Source: Cercis canadensis
Lineage: Eukaryota > Streptophyta > Magnoliopsida > Fabales > Fabaceae
Assembly: GCA_003255065.1 (NCBI GenBank)
Contig: QAOA01004360.1
Span: forward strand, 1-64,000
Length of the DNA stretch: 64,000 nt
Direction: 5' to 3'
Shown here: in pieces, positions 11,190 through 22,099 of the stretch
How the letters are laid out: each line of letters begins with the position of its first letter
How positions within the stretch are numbered: position 1 is the first letter of the stretch
Program-made: the position numbers and the translations under genes
Notes under the pieces: model-generated
Databases searched by the model: none
Told to the model about the DNA's origin: nothing
Seen by the model: the letters and a program-made list of their open reading frames with translations, nothing else

Positions 11190-11925
11190 TCCTTTAGCTG
11201 CTAATGTTCATCTTTCTATAGCTCTTGCACCTCAATCTCAGGAAGATTTGGATTATATGTCTCAGGTTTCGTATGCTAGTGCAGTAGGAAGTCTCATGTA
11301 TGCTATGGTGTGAACGAGGCCAAATATTGCACATGTAGTCAATGTAGCGAGCATATTTATGAGTCAACCTAGGAAGGAATATTAGAAAGTTGTTAAGCGT
11401 ATCTTTTGATATTTGAGAGGTACATCATATGTTGGGTTGATTTATGGAGGTGATGCAAGTTGTGTGCTTGCTGGTTATTCAAATTCAAACTATGCTGCAG
11501 ATGTGGATGCTAGGAAATTAGTGATAGGCTATGTATTCACAGTTGGTAGTTCTATTGTCAGTTGGAAGGCTACTCTTTAGCCTTAAGTTGCTTTATCTAC
11601 CACAGAAGTTGAGTATATGACATTGACAGAGGCAGCTAAGGAAGGGATCTGGCTAAAAGGGTTAATTGGTGACCTTGACCTTCCTCAAGATCAAGCTATC
11701 ATATTCTGTGATAGTTTAAGTGCTATTTGTTTGGCCAAGAATCAGGTCCATCATGATAGGACAAAGCACATTGATGTTCGTTATCACTTCATCCGTACAG
11801 AAAATAGAGTTAAGGTTCAGAAGATTGGCACTAAGGATAACCCAGCAGATATGTTCACTAAGCCCGTTCCTAAAAGCAAGTTCATGCATTGCTTGGGCTT
11901 GTTAAATGGTGACAGTTGGAGATAG
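11190..11925 (+). pseudogene. Copia reverse transcriptase tail and RNase H, broken
   Basis: The reading includes SYASAVGSLMYAM (~11266), TRPNIAHVVN, YLRGTS, then RNase H: DARKLVIGYVF (~11508), ALSTTEVEYM (~11590), IIFCDSLSAICLAKN (~11700) and RTKHIDVRYHFIR (~11759). It ends near the typical copia tail ADMFTKPVPKSKF. Two stops at 11578-11580 and 11584-11586 are former Gln codons. The last 102 residues (11617-11922) are uninterrupted. Confidence 0.9.
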
Positions 11926-12000
11926 CCCTAAGGGGTAAGCAGTGGTAAAGTTTGGAGTAGCTCCTTGTGGATGAAGAAGATTCAATCCAATGTGAAGATT

Positions 12001-12333
12001 TGTAAAGGATGTCTTGAATCCTAGTCTGTTTAGAACTCTAGTCAGTCTAGTCTGCCTTATAGAAGAATCCTAGTCTAACTTAAATCCTAGTCTATTTGGA
12101 ATTATAGTATTCTAGGGATTTTATCTGTAAAACAAAGGATATAAATTCACCCTTTGTTTCTAGGGTTTCAACATAGACAGAAATAGTGAAAGAGAGGTTG
12201 AGTGTTGTATTATTGATTCCATAGTGAACTTTGATCTGTCGTTGCCTGTAGTCGTAGCCCTAATTGGGTGAACTACATAAATCTGTGTATGCATCTATTT
12301 ATTTGTTTACTTTCTTGCTCGATTTCCATAACA
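12001..12333 (+). repeat. Copia 3' LTR
   Basis: Begins TGTAAAGGATGTC and ends TTTCCATAACA. It matches the left LTR except for scattered substitutions and a small duplication of the AATCCTAGTCTA block near 12066-12090, which makes it 17 bases longer. Confidence 0.93.
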
Positions 12334-12870
12334 GTTTTAAATATTGAGGAATTTATGTTTAGTTCCTCTCATATCAAGTAAGAAATATCCAAAATATCAC
12401 TTCATGTTAGGTGATTATTTTGTTTATTTTTTACATGAAAACTAAATATGTGAACAAAATAATCACATGATATCAAAGAATAATTACATATATGAACAAA
12501 ATAATTATATAGCACCAAAAGATAATTACATATATTAACATAATAACTATATAATACTAAGAGATATTTTAGACAATTCGTATAATAGAGGAAGAACTAA
12601 ATTAAAATTTCTCATTATTTAATTATAAATGATTTTTTTGTCAACTTAAGAACTAATAATAATTTCCCTTTTTTTCCTGTCTTCTAATTTTCTATAAAAA
12701 AAATTAAATTATAATTCATTAGAAAATGTTCAAAATGTAAAATATTCCTCGTCAAGTGGTAGCTGACATTTGCATCAAAATTGAACTTTATCTATATTTC
12801 CAATAGATATATCATAAGTGCAAAACATGTGTGACAGATGAATATCTGCCCGTTCTTCTAATTACAAGAT
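12334..12870. other. Host DNA, no gene seen
   Basis: AT-rich sequence with several ATATGAACAAAATAATTA-like near repeats. No coding signal or element end is recognised. Confidence 0.45.
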
Positions 12871-12875
12871 GTTTC

Positions 12876-14407
12876 TGAAGGTTGCAGAAAATACTCCTAG
12901 AGGGGAGTGAATAGGAGTTTTTACAAATTAAAACTAAACTAGTTCTAAAACACATCAATATTCAGTTCTCTTCAAGAACCAGTTCCTAAATTGTAAGAAC
13001 TAGTTTTCTGATAAAACATGATTTGACCGATCGACAAAACTGGTTAAATCATAAGATAAGAGAAACTTAGAATATCAAACTCCATCACTAGAAACACATA
13101 AATTTTAGAAATATAAGCTCAAAATTAAGGAAATGAAAGGAGAAAAAAATTGGAATAGGAGTTTATAGTGGTTCAGCCAAATTGCCTACATCCATTCTCT
13201 CAATTTTTTGAGGTTCTACTAAAATTTGAGTTTAGTTGTCCAAGTGACGCGGACTGGGTCGTAGGTTATTTCATGGATTGGGTGGATCATAATAAGGCCC
13301 AGAAGAAAATAGGGTTGTCGGGTTATAATTTCCCTATTTCAGTTATAAGGGCATAACTTTCAACTCGAGTGGAGTACGGGGCCCATTACATCTCATTTTG
13401 AAGCTCGTTCAAAGGCCATTTCCAAGTCCAAAATCCTGTCAACACATCAATTTCGGGGTTGTTTTGTAATTTTCTTTAGTTTTAGGTTTTTGTTTAATTT
13501 CGTTTTAGTGTTTAGGGTTTGCTTTCATACTTAAGCTTTGTGTTATCATTTGGAGCGGCATTTAGTAATACTATTAAGTTCTTTTGAGGTTTATACTGTT
13601 TGTATGTGAGATTTCCCTTTGATTGCTTTCTCACTGCGTCACCAAGCTTCTCCAAGCTTACATCCATAGTTTTTCTTCAAAGCTCACCATAAACTTATCT
13701 CTTTCAACACCAATGAAGAAGGTCACACACCCAGATTTCTCCCTAGAAATATAAATACAAAAACCCTTTTATAAAAGGAAGATACCCAAATAAGATCAAA
13801 CTCTCAAAAGAGCATAATGTAACAATTTAGTGTACGAGAGGAAGATGAAGAGAGAAATGCAAAATCGAGTTCTGGAAGTTAAGAGAAGATGAAATTTTCT
13901 CTTTGACTTGAGCTTCCTATTTTTCTCTCCTTCTCTCTTGCCTCTGAAGTCTTGAAGAATTTCATTACTTGAAGGAATATAAGCCCACGTGAAGAGACTT
14001 GGATAACCGTTCCTCTATGATAGTTGTCCACCATTTAGCACATGGAAATCGAAATCCAATTGCTTTATCTTTTCAATTTTAGAATAAACAATACTTGCTT
14101 TTTCCCTTGAATTGTGGATCTCCTCCACAACTCCTCAAAGAGGAAATTTCCTCATCATGCATAGGAAAATTCCTGACATAAGCAAAGTCTTCTTGAGACT
14201 TATTGGTACAGTAGGAGTCATTTTCCACATCAGCAAAATGTTGCATATAAAATCAGGTGGAATATATCCTTCTTAGCTAGAACTAGTTCTTAAGACTTCA
14301 TAATAACTTGTCTTGAAATAAACACAAAGAGGCAAAGCACAGGATTAGTCATAAACATAGTCATTTGTTATCATAAAAAACTGGCTTAGAAAATTGAGGA
14401 ATTAACA
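12876..14407. mobile_element. Solo LTR (family shared with 60894-62068), split by another solo LTR
   Basis: Begins TGAAGGTTGCAG and ends GAATTAACA, with a perfect TSD GTTTC at 12871-12875 and 14408-14412. The landmark ATACTCCTAGAGGGGAGTGA (12891-12910) recurs at 60908 in the second copy, as do the CTCCAAGCTTACATCCAT and GAACTAGTTCT blocks. No coding sequence. The CCTAGAGGGG...GTGAATAG motif is common in LTRs of large plant copia elements (SIRE/Maximus type), so that lineage is likely but not shown here. Confidence 0.9.
13245..13641 (+). mobile_element. Solo LTR of the gypsy family (copy 2), nested
   Basis: Begins TGACGCGGACTGG and ends CACTGCGTCA, with a perfect TSD CCAAG at 13240-13244 and 13642-13646. 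It is the same family as 2628-3023 and 15671-16041. It sits within the older solo LTR 12876-14407. Confidence 0.93.
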
Positions 14408-14412
14408 GTTTC

Positions 14413-15022
14413 AAATTTTAGAACATAAAAAAAAAAGACAAATTTCTTATATAAAAAAAAGAAAAGAAAGATAAAGCAATCATTTTAGTCTCTAAAAAAT
14501 ATATTTTTATCAATTGCTTAAATTTTATACTCTAGAATCAAAAAATAAAAGTGATGCGTAGTTAAAATAATTAAGATCTTTTACCAATAATAAAGAGTTT
14601 TAGCTTTTTTTTTTTCATATATGAAAACACGCTATTGGATGTTTGTGTAAAATTCTTTTACATTCTCAACAAAGCAATATATATATATATATATNATAGT
14701 CTCTAATCTTTGACTATTTTTAATCGAGCATCTGAATGTTAAAATTGATTTAATATAGAACCTTTGTAGCTCAATTACAAAGCCATAATTGGGTGTTTAG
14801 TGGATCATCCAATTGAATATCATGTGAAATATTTTCCACTTGCATGGTTAAATTTCATGAAAATTAGGCCAAAAATAAGAAACTAGGCCTAATTTGATAA
14901 ACTATTAAACATACAAGCCAAAATGTTATACAAGAGTATTATAGTAGACTGTGAACCCTATCAATAGCTTCTCAAAGAAAAATAACATTATGTCATTTGA
15001 TTTATACACATATAAGTGGACT
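14413..15022. other. AT-rich host DNA with an (AT)n run and a single N
   Basis: No gene is seen. A TA dinucleotide run at 14676-14694 ends in one unresolved base at 14695. Confidence 0.5.
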
Positions 15023-15119
15023 AGTGCTAAAATTTATTAGATAATTACTTTGAAATTGAATATTCTTTTCTTTTAATATTACAAAAATAAAATTATTGTC
15101 TTGAGTTACACCGTGAACA

Positions 15120-15670
15120 CTCTCTCTATAGATGCTAAAGTTTGTGATTTGTTCAAACAAGAAATAAGAGAATGAGATAGCGAGGCTATATATGGTGTTT
15201 TTAATCCGCATGAGGTTGAGATCATATGCAGTATACTTCTGGGCCAGTGGGTAGAGGCTGATACTTGGTATTGGTTTTACTCAAAGAATTGATCTTTTTC
15301 CATAAAGTCTGCTTACAAATTGAGAATGTGAGAGGCACCAAATTATTCTAATGCATTACCGAGAACTCAAAAGTGTGGAAAGCAATCTAGTCTATTCAAA
15401 TGCCAAGTAAGTATAGGGTGATTTTATGGAGGTGTTGTAGAAGTATCCTTCATGCTGTCGAGGCTCTGAATAAAAGAGGTTTGGAAATTATAGATCATTG
15501 CTTTCTATGCCACAACTTTGAGGAATTAATAGAGCATGTGTTACTCAATTGCCCATGTGCTAGAGAGGTGTGGGGGTTTGCTGCACTCCTTGGTAGTAAC
15601 AATGTCAGTGGTATGTGCACTTTCCTAGATTGACTGGCGACGGGGATCAAAATGTGGTTGGGGGAGCAAG
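15120..15670 (+). pseudogene. LINE reverse transcriptase C-terminus and zinc-binding domain
   Basis: The frame carries SIKSAYKLRM (~15298) and RVILWRCCRSILHAVEAL (~15414), then CFLCHNF, IEHVLLNCPCAREVW (CX2C...HX4C zf-RVT pattern). Stops interrupt it. The same domain in a better-preserved relative is at 52140-52330. Confidence 0.82.
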
Positions 15671-16041
15671 TGACGTGGATCGGGTCACAAGAGATTTCAT
15701 GGATTAGTCAGAACATAATAAGGCCTAGAAGAAAAGGGCATAACTTTCAGCTCGGTTGGAGTTACGGGGCCCATGACTTGGCGTTTTGAAGCTCAGAGGT
15801 TGTCGACACAGCAACTAGGGTTCCCCCGTTGAGTCCATTTTTTAGCCCAAAATCCTTCGAAAATGATTGTTTTGGGCTATTTTATAATTTACTAATTTCC
15901 TTACATGTTTTAGGGTTTCTTTTCTTATTTAAGCTTTGTTTCTCGTTTGTAGCCGCATTCAACAATATTATTATTCAATTCTTGAGATTTTTTTCACAAT
16001 TTTGTGTTTAAAGTTTCTTTAATTGCTTTCTCGTTATATCA
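15671..16041 (+). repeat. Gypsy 5' LTR (family copy 3)
   Basis: Begins TGACGTGGATCGG and ends CGTTATATCA. The left flank is GCAAG; the matching right duplication is not found because the 3' side is deleted. It is homologous to the solo LTRs at 2628-3023 and 13245-13641. Confidence 0.9.
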
Positions 16042-16059
16042 GTTTGGTATCAGAGCGGT

Positions 16060-16296
16060 TTGCTTGATGGCTTGATGTCAGGTAGTCCAGGCAAAGTTGG
16101 TGGCGGTGCTCTCGACAACGTTCGAGGGGCTGAGACCCCAGACCATGGGGTGGAGGTCAATGTGTTAGCACATCGAATTGATCAGATCGAAATCTGGCAT
16201 CAACATAACGATGAACATTTTGATCGCCTGGATGAGATGCTTGGTCGATTAGAAGCATGGCTTGACAACCGCAACAAGATTCAGAATGATTCCTAG
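16060..16296 (+). pseudogene. Gypsy gag, N-terminal fragment
   Basis: A 78-residue open frame just after the primer-binding site has a coiled-coil-like segment ([17 protein letters not shown]). This matches the position of the gag start in related elements, but no capsid or zinc knuckle follows. The sequence changes directly into reverse transcriptase. Confidence 0.7.
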
Positions 16297-16299
16297 AGC

Positions 16300-17150
16300 A
16301 AGTTTGCCTAATTTACCACATTACAGGATGAGTCCGAAGGAAGGAGAAATCCTTAGGGAGCAGGTAGAAGATTTGTTGAATAGGGGATATATTTAGGAGA
16401 GAATGAGTCTGTGTGTTGTCCTGGACTTACTGACCCCTAAGAAGGATAGTAGCTGGAGAATGTGTGTTGACAGTAGAGCCATCAACAAGGTTATAATGGG
16501 GTATAAATTTTTCATCCCTAGACTAGATGACATGCTAGATATGTTGCATGGTGCACAAATTTTCTTTAAAATTGACCTTTGTAGTGGATACTACTAACTT
16601 CGAATTAAACCTGGAGATAAGTGGAAGACAACTTTCAAGACAAAAGAGGGGATGTATGAGTGGCTCATGATGCCATTCGGATTGACAAACGCTCCCAGCA
16701 CATTCATGAGGGTTATGAATCAGGCACTAAAACCCTTTATTGGCAAATTCGTGGGTATTATTTTGATGATATTTTGATATACAGTCAGAGAGAAGCAAAC
16801 CACATTTCACACTTGCGAGTTGTATTAGAGGTCCTGCAGAAAATAAGTTGTATGCTAACCTGAAAAAATGTTGTTTCATGATAGACAACTTGTTATTTAT
16901 GGGTTATGTGGTTAGTGTAGATGGTATTAGGGTGGATGAAGAGAAGGTCCGAGCTATCAAGGAATGGCAAGCTCCTAGAACCATATCCTAGGTTCGGAGT
17001 TTTCATGGATTGACTTCATTTTACAGACGTTTTATCAAAAATTTCAGTAGCATTGTAGCACCAATTATTGAGTGTCTGAAGAAGGGAAAATTCCAGTGGG
17101 GTGAGGAAGTGTCAGTTTTGCAGTTCTAAAAGAAAAGCTGAGTATCATCT
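16300..17150 (+). pseudogene. Gypsy reverse transcriptase, broken
   Basis: Motifs in order: [32 protein letters not shown] (~16426), [23 protein letters not shown] with a stop, [18 protein letters not shown], and the catalytic FDDILIYS (~16764) in a shifted frame. At least two frameshifts and several stops are present. It ends at a RNase H-linker remnant (FAVLKEKLS). Confidence 0.88.
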
Positions 17151-17154
17151 ATAA

Positions 17155-17780
17155 CCTTTAGTCAAGGAAAAATAACATTAGACTAAGAAAGTAGGTTAGC
17201 ACCATTCGCACTATTTGGGAGAAGGTAGTGGCTGTGAGGGCGTTACTGACAGAAAATCGCACATCATACACTCATGCTGCTGTAACCATAGAAGAAAGAT
17301 GGAATAGACCACCCGAGAAATTCTTCAAACTTAATGTAGATGGAGCATTATCAAGAGGTGGAAGAGGAGCTGTAGGTGGGTTATGAGAGACAATGGTGGT
17401 TCTTTCATGACAGTTTGGGCATTACCCTTTGAAGGAATTAATGATCTGATATGATGGAAGTTTTGGCTGTGAGGGAGGGATTGAGAATGGCTGCAGAGCT
17501 GGGCCTTCATGACCTGCAATATATGGAAGGCGATGCGCAAGCTATCTTTCATGAAATCACAACAAACCAACCCATGCTTTCATATTTGGGTGTGGTGGTC
17601 CTTGGCATTCATGAGCTTGTTCATTCCCTTAGATCAATTAGCTTTCAACGGATTCTTAAGATAGCTAATGGGGTGACTTATAGAGTTGCTCAATATGGGA
17701 AATCTATTCCTACAAAATCTGTTTGGCTGGAGGATGTTCCAATCTTTCTTTTGGATGTACTAATTTTCAATACTTCATAA
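17155..17780 (+). pseudogene. LINE C-terminal RNase H domain, broken
   Basis: LINE sequence resumes after the gypsy insertion. FFKLNVDGALSRGG (~17321) carries the first catalytic Asp, EVLAVREGLRMAAELGL (~17456) the Glu and MEGDAQAI (~17523) the second Asp. A one-base frame change lies near 17375. It parallels 52615-52937. Confidence 0.83.
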
Positions 17781-17943
17781 AATGGTATCTTCAAAAAAAA
17801 AAAAAAAATGGACTGTAAAGAACCACAACTGAATATTGCTTTGATTATTTTTGCCACTTTGCCAAAGACGTAAAAGAGCAAAAGAGCAGAATCAGCCCTT
17901 GGAAAAAGGTTGTTGGCTCCACATCAAATAATTAGTAACATCA

Positions 17944-18269
17944 TGTTAGTATTTCAGACTTAGAGGCTTAGAGGAAGAAGATCAGAAAAACTTAAAGTTG
18001 TATGCAGCTAATATTGTTCTTGGTCTTCTTACTTTTTCATTTAGTTCTGCTTCTATATATACACAAAAATTGTTACAAGTTTGGACCATACTTGCCCATA
18101 CCTAGTCAAAACCAACTCTTAGATAATTTTCCACAAAATAAGGATCATCACTCACTTATACCAACTAGCATACTGCTATTGCAAATTCCGCATGACTACA
18201 TCAGATCGTTTACATAAACAAAATGAACTATTTCCTAATTTAAATATAGAAAAATCTCATAGTTCAACA
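17944..18269 (-). repeat. Copia (minus) 3' LTR
   Basis: On the plus strand it begins TGTTAGTATTTC and ends TAGTTCAACA. It is highly similar to the two halves of the right LTR. The adjacent purine tract CTCAAGGAGAAG (minus, 18270-18281) is the polypurine tract. Confidence 0.92.
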
Positions 18270-18274
18270 CTTCT

Positions 18275-18829
18275 CCTTGAGATTTTTCTTCAAGACTCTA
18301 GGCTTTGATATCTATAATTTGAATTTGGCTTTTGGAAGACCCTTGGTTTAGTTATTTGCAATCTAGTTTTGAGAATTGAAATGAACAATGTTGACTTTAT
18401 CAATCTTAGCTTCTTCAGTTGCTGATTTTTCTTGATTTGCAGCTCTTCTTGTTGAAATATGGTCAACTTTAGTTGAGGATTGGCCCACCACTTTTTCTTT
18501 CTTTGAATTCATGGCAATCTCCTCCTTCATTAGAACTTTCCTACCATTTTGCTTGCTGCCTTCTCATAGCTTGTGGGTTCCAGCAACATAACATTGTATT
18601 TCTCATAATCTTCATCAATAGTTTTGGTTCCTTTGATATGTACAGAATGAAAATTGTCCATATCTTCATCTTCTGCTATTGCAATTTCTTTCTTTGCTGC
18701 TATAACTTGTTCTTGGGAAGTATTTCCCTCAATATGACTCTAGTAATTCTTCATAGCATTGTTCTTATCACCATTCCACTTAATTAAAAAACTCTTAGCC
18801 TTCATTTTAATAATCATTAACTCACAGCC
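18275..18829 (-). pseudogene. Copia (minus) residual pol and RNase H tail
   Basis: On the minus strand, after the gypsy insertion site, reading gives an IKMKAKSFLIKW segment, then after a degraded stretch EPTSYEKAASK and MKEEIAMN (linker before reverse transcriptase), then TKGLPKAKF, the usual end of copia RNase H. The catalytic domains between are absent. Several stops are present. Confidence 0.75.
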
Positions 18830-18834
18830 GCTAG

Positions 18835-20073
18835 TGCTGAGTGGGTTTTATATCCATTATTTAGGTATCTTTTACTTAATTACTTGGTCGTTTATTGAGA
18901 TTTATTGCCATCTAATGGGTTGTTTATATTACTTTGTAGGTTTAAATGGAAATTCATGGGTTTCATGTTTTGACCTGAAAAAATGAAGAATTGAGACGAT
19001 TTGGGTTAGAAAGCAAGGGTTGTTGTGCTTAGAATCCAAGAGTTGCTGCCCCTGTAGCATCAAAATGAAAAGCCCAAAACAAAGCTCAAGCGCTACTGCA
19101 CTTGAAAAGCAGAGCAGCAGCGCCTGTGTCAAGTTTTCCAGCCTTCATTCTAAAGAGCAAGGGTTGTTGTGCTCAGAATCAAGAGCCGGCTTTGTGAAAG
19201 AGTATAAATATGAACTTTTAGGAATTATTAGGGACTTCTGATTCTAGACTTTTTGGAGGCAAGAAAGGAAAGGAAAGCAAAAGCAAGGATTTGAGAAGGG
19301 CAACTGGGACAGCAGATTGATGGCTTCTCTTCAGAGTTTTTATTCTTCTTCCTTTTGATTGATGTCTATATTTTACTTAATCATGTTCTCTTCTTCTACT
19401 ATGAACTAATTTCTTCTTTAGGGTTATGATGTAGCCTAGTTATGAACTGTTGTGGTTTTTTATGAAATTAATTTGAGATTTATCTTTTCTAATTGAGTGT
19501 TCATCCCCATTCTTAATGCTTCTAATTAACTGGTCATTAATTAGTCAATTAGTTAATCACAATGAGACCGGAAGGAGATTTTTGTGTTTAGTTCATTGAG
19601 ATTAATGTCATAGGTTGCATGTGGGATAAGAATATACCTCTATGGCCTATGTAATCAATTAAGATATCCATAAAACCTAATGAATCTGTAGTTATTATAA
19701 CTTGTATAGGAATATATAGGGTTAGTAATTAGGGATATTTTCACTAGACCTTGGGAGAGGCTAGTGAATGAATTAGCAATTAGGAAGATAAATTGATATT
19801 AATCACATGAGGAATGAAAATCGAGATTAACCATGGTGAAATCAGAACCCTAGGCTTTTCTCTCTTGATTAAATCATCATTTTATTTGTCTTAGCTTATT
19901 TTCAGTTTATTTAAAGTTCTATATTGAAATTCTCTACACTTGTTGATTAGATAAAATTGAAATTAACCCAATTTCAGTAGTTGATAACAGTAGTCCTCTT
20001 GGGAACGATAATTCACTATCATCTTATTACTTAGAAACGATAACGTGCACTTGCGTTAGGATTTTACACAACA
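18835..20073 (+). repeat. Gypsy (plus) 5' LTR
   Basis: 1239 bp, TG...CA bounded, similar to 32979-34277; the right copy carries an extra segment near 33330-33390. It contains GCTGCTGC/GCAGCAGC complementary blocks around 19030-19120 that could fold in RNA. The short open frames inside are not genes. Confidence 0.92.
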
Positions 20074-20215
20074 AGTTTTTAGTGTCGTTGCCGGGGACTA
20101 ATTGGTTATTAATATCGATACTTAGTAATCTCTCTTTCAGTCTAATCGTTTATTTGTCATAGATTTATTTAATTGTTTTATTTTCAGATATATTCAGGAG
20201 TTTTCTTGTTGGTGT

Positions 20216-21383
20216 ATGAGAAAATCTGGAAGCAACTCCCTACTCCTATTTGATTCTGAGATAGATAAGACTTGTCAAAAGAATAGAAAGGAGAGACGAG
20301 TGTCTACCAGCATTTTGACAGACATCATGGTAGAAGCAAATCCTTCAAAAGCACTTCGTGACTACATGATTCCTTCAGTCACAGATACCACCTTTGGTAT
20401 AAGGTGACCGGCTATCCAAGTCAATGCTTTTGAGATTAAACCTGTTGTCATTCACATGGTTCAGTCGGCCCAATTCAGTGGTTTAACAAATGAATATCCT
20501 TATGCTCACATTTTTGGGTTCTTGGAAATATGTGACACGTTCAAGCACAATGGTGCTACCAATGATGCCATTCACCTTCGACTGTTTCCATTCTCACTAG
20601 GGGATAAAGCCAAGTCTTGGCTAGTCTTTGCTAGTAGGAACCATAACTACCTGGGATATTTTGGCAAAAGAATTCTTAGCCAAAATTTTCCCACCTGCTA
20701 AGACCGCCAAGCTGCGAAATGACATCACTACATTCTATCAACAGGAGAATGAGTCACTTCAGGAGTCTTGGGAAATGTTTAAAGAATTACTTCGCAGATG
20801 CCCTCACCATGGACTTCCTGATTGGTTGCAACTACAGACCTTCTACAATGGGCTGTTAAGTACAACCAAGACACTCGTTGACGTGGCTGTTAGTGGGTCC
20901 TTAATGAGGAAGACATATGAGGATGCCAATGAACTATTACAGGAAATGGATGTCAATGCCTATCAATGGCCTACTGAGAGGTCTATTTCACTAAAGGTAC
21001 TTGGGGTTCATGAGGTTGACGTTTTCACAGCCCTATCTGTAAAAATTGATTCTTTGACTAAGCATTTAACCATCAGGAATGTCAACGCCATTCAGTCCCC
21101 TCTTGAGAATTGTGATCGCTATGGGAGATCTCATGCTAGCTCAAATTGCCAAGTTTGCAACCCATTCTCTCCATCTCAGTCAGAGGAAGCACATTTTGTG
21201 GGAAACCTAAGCAGGCAGAACAACCCTTACTCCAACATATACAATCCGGGGTGGAGAAATCACCCGAATTTTTATTGGAGAAACAATCAGAATTCTGCTC
21301 AGGCACTAATGCAAGATCAACCATCACCACCTAAGGTTTCTTTAGAAGATGCTCTTGCCCAGTTAACAATAAACACCAGTTAG
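20216..21383 (+). pseudogene. Gypsy (plus) gag, broken
   Basis: Starts MRKSGSNSLLLF about 140 bases after the LTR. A stop at ~20405 and a frame change near 20660 break it; the longest open part is 20628-21380. Capsid motifs: HLRLFPFSLGDKAKSWL (~20573), FPPAKTAKLRNDI (~20688), ESLQESWEMFKELLRRCPHH (~20755) and LQTFYNGL. The zinc-knuckle region is degraded (CDRYGRSHASSNCQVC lacks the normal spacing). The tail NPGWRNHPNF is typical of Athila/Tat gag. Confidence 0.9.
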
Positions 21384-21428
21384 TTTATGGCAAGAACAGA
21401 TGCCTCCATTTGAAACCTGAAAGTACAA

Positions 21429-22099
21429 GTGGGTCAAATATCTAGCATACTTAACAATAGGCAAGATGGGTCTTTGCCGAGTAATATGAAGGTGAATATT
21501 AAAGAGCATGTCATGGCTATCACTCTTCATAATGGCAAGACCTTAGATGAACCATCTGGAGTTGCAAAGAAGGTGCCAATTAAGTCAGTTAAGCTTGAGA
21601 CAAAGCAAGGTAACCCAGTGGAACCACTTGTGAAATCTGTGGAGAAGACATCTAAGTTATTTTAGATAATCCTCCACCTTATGTTCCAACTCTTCCTTTC
21701 CCTCAGAGATTCCAAAAGAAGAAGCTGAATAATCAATTTTCTAAGTTTCTAAAGGTGTTCAAGAAGTTGCACATCAACATCCCATTTGCAGATGCTTTGG
21801 AGTAAATGCCTACGTACGTGAAATTTATGAAGGAAATTATTTCCACTAAAAGAAAGCTAGAGGAGTATAAGACTGTGGCACTTACTAAGGACTGTAGTGC
21901 AATCTTACAAAAGAAACTGCCACCAAAATTAACAAATCCAAGAAGTTTTAATATTCCTTGTTCTATTGGCAATGTATCTTTTGGTAAGACACTTTGTGAT
22001 CTTGGTGCTAGTATTAACCTTATGCCTCTTTCTATTTTCAGGAAATTGGGTATAGGAGAAATCAAGCCAACCTCCGTCTCTTTGACATTGGTGGATAGA
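21429..22099 (+). pseudogene. Gypsy (plus) protease, first part
   Basis: The linker has AITLHNGKTL, LPFPQRF and MPTYVKFMKEI. The retropepsin-like site is CDLGASINLMPLSIFRKLG (~21997), with catalytic Asp in DLGAS. One stop before MPTYVKF (~21804) replaces the Gln usual there. The frame is cut after LVDR by the minus-strand gypsy insertion at 22100. Confidence 0.9.

Larger units (their letters stand above)
3461..12333 (+). mobile_element. Ty1/copia retrotransposon, decayed, split by a hAT element
   Basis: The element has paired LTRs (3461-3776 and 12001-12333), a primer-binding site just after the left LTR (TGGTGTCACAGC, a variant of the usual TGGTATCAGAGC) and copia domain order gag, protease, integrase, reverse transcriptase, RNase H. 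The flanks are GTTTTT (left) and GTTTT (right), consistent with a TSD in a T run. Coding sequence has frameshifts, many stops and an internal deletion in reverse transcriptase. The hAT element at 5638-9988 lies in the integrase region. The gag N-terminus and integrase motifs resemble Tnt1/Tork-type copia elements. Confidence 0.95.
15671..17150 (+). mobile_element. Ty3/gypsy element, internally deleted, without 3' LTR
   Basis: The 5' LTR (15671-16041) is followed by a Met-tRNA-like primer-binding site, TTTGGTATCAGAGCGG (16043-16058), the N-terminus of gag, and then directly by reverse transcriptase. The end near 17150 falls inside the reverse transcriptase/RNase H border (KEKLS), after which LINE sequence resumes. 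The rest of pol and the 3' LTR are gone. Motifs such as [17 protein letters not shown] and FDDILIYS are those of chromovirus-type gypsy elements. Confidence 0.88.
15023..17808 (+). mobile_element. LINE (non-LTR) remnant split by a gypsy element
   Basis: Plant L1-type sequence. Decayed 3' ORF2 motifs run from about 15120: DLFKQEIRE, VFNPHEVE, the zinc-binding domain at 15400-15630, and after the gypsy interruption the C-terminal RNase H domain at 17160-17770. A poly(A) tail at 17793-17808 gives the 3' end. The 5' end is truncated; 15023 is an estimate based on a shared TGGACT at 15017 and just after the tail, too short to be a firm TSD. Confidence 0.8.

Noticed and set aside
15017..15022. TGGACT as the left TSD of the older LINE
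   Set aside because: Only six bases match the sequence after its poly(A) tail; too short and too diverged to claim.
18473..18787. 104-codon plus-strand frame
   Set aside because: Antisense shadow of copia pol remnants on the minus strand.
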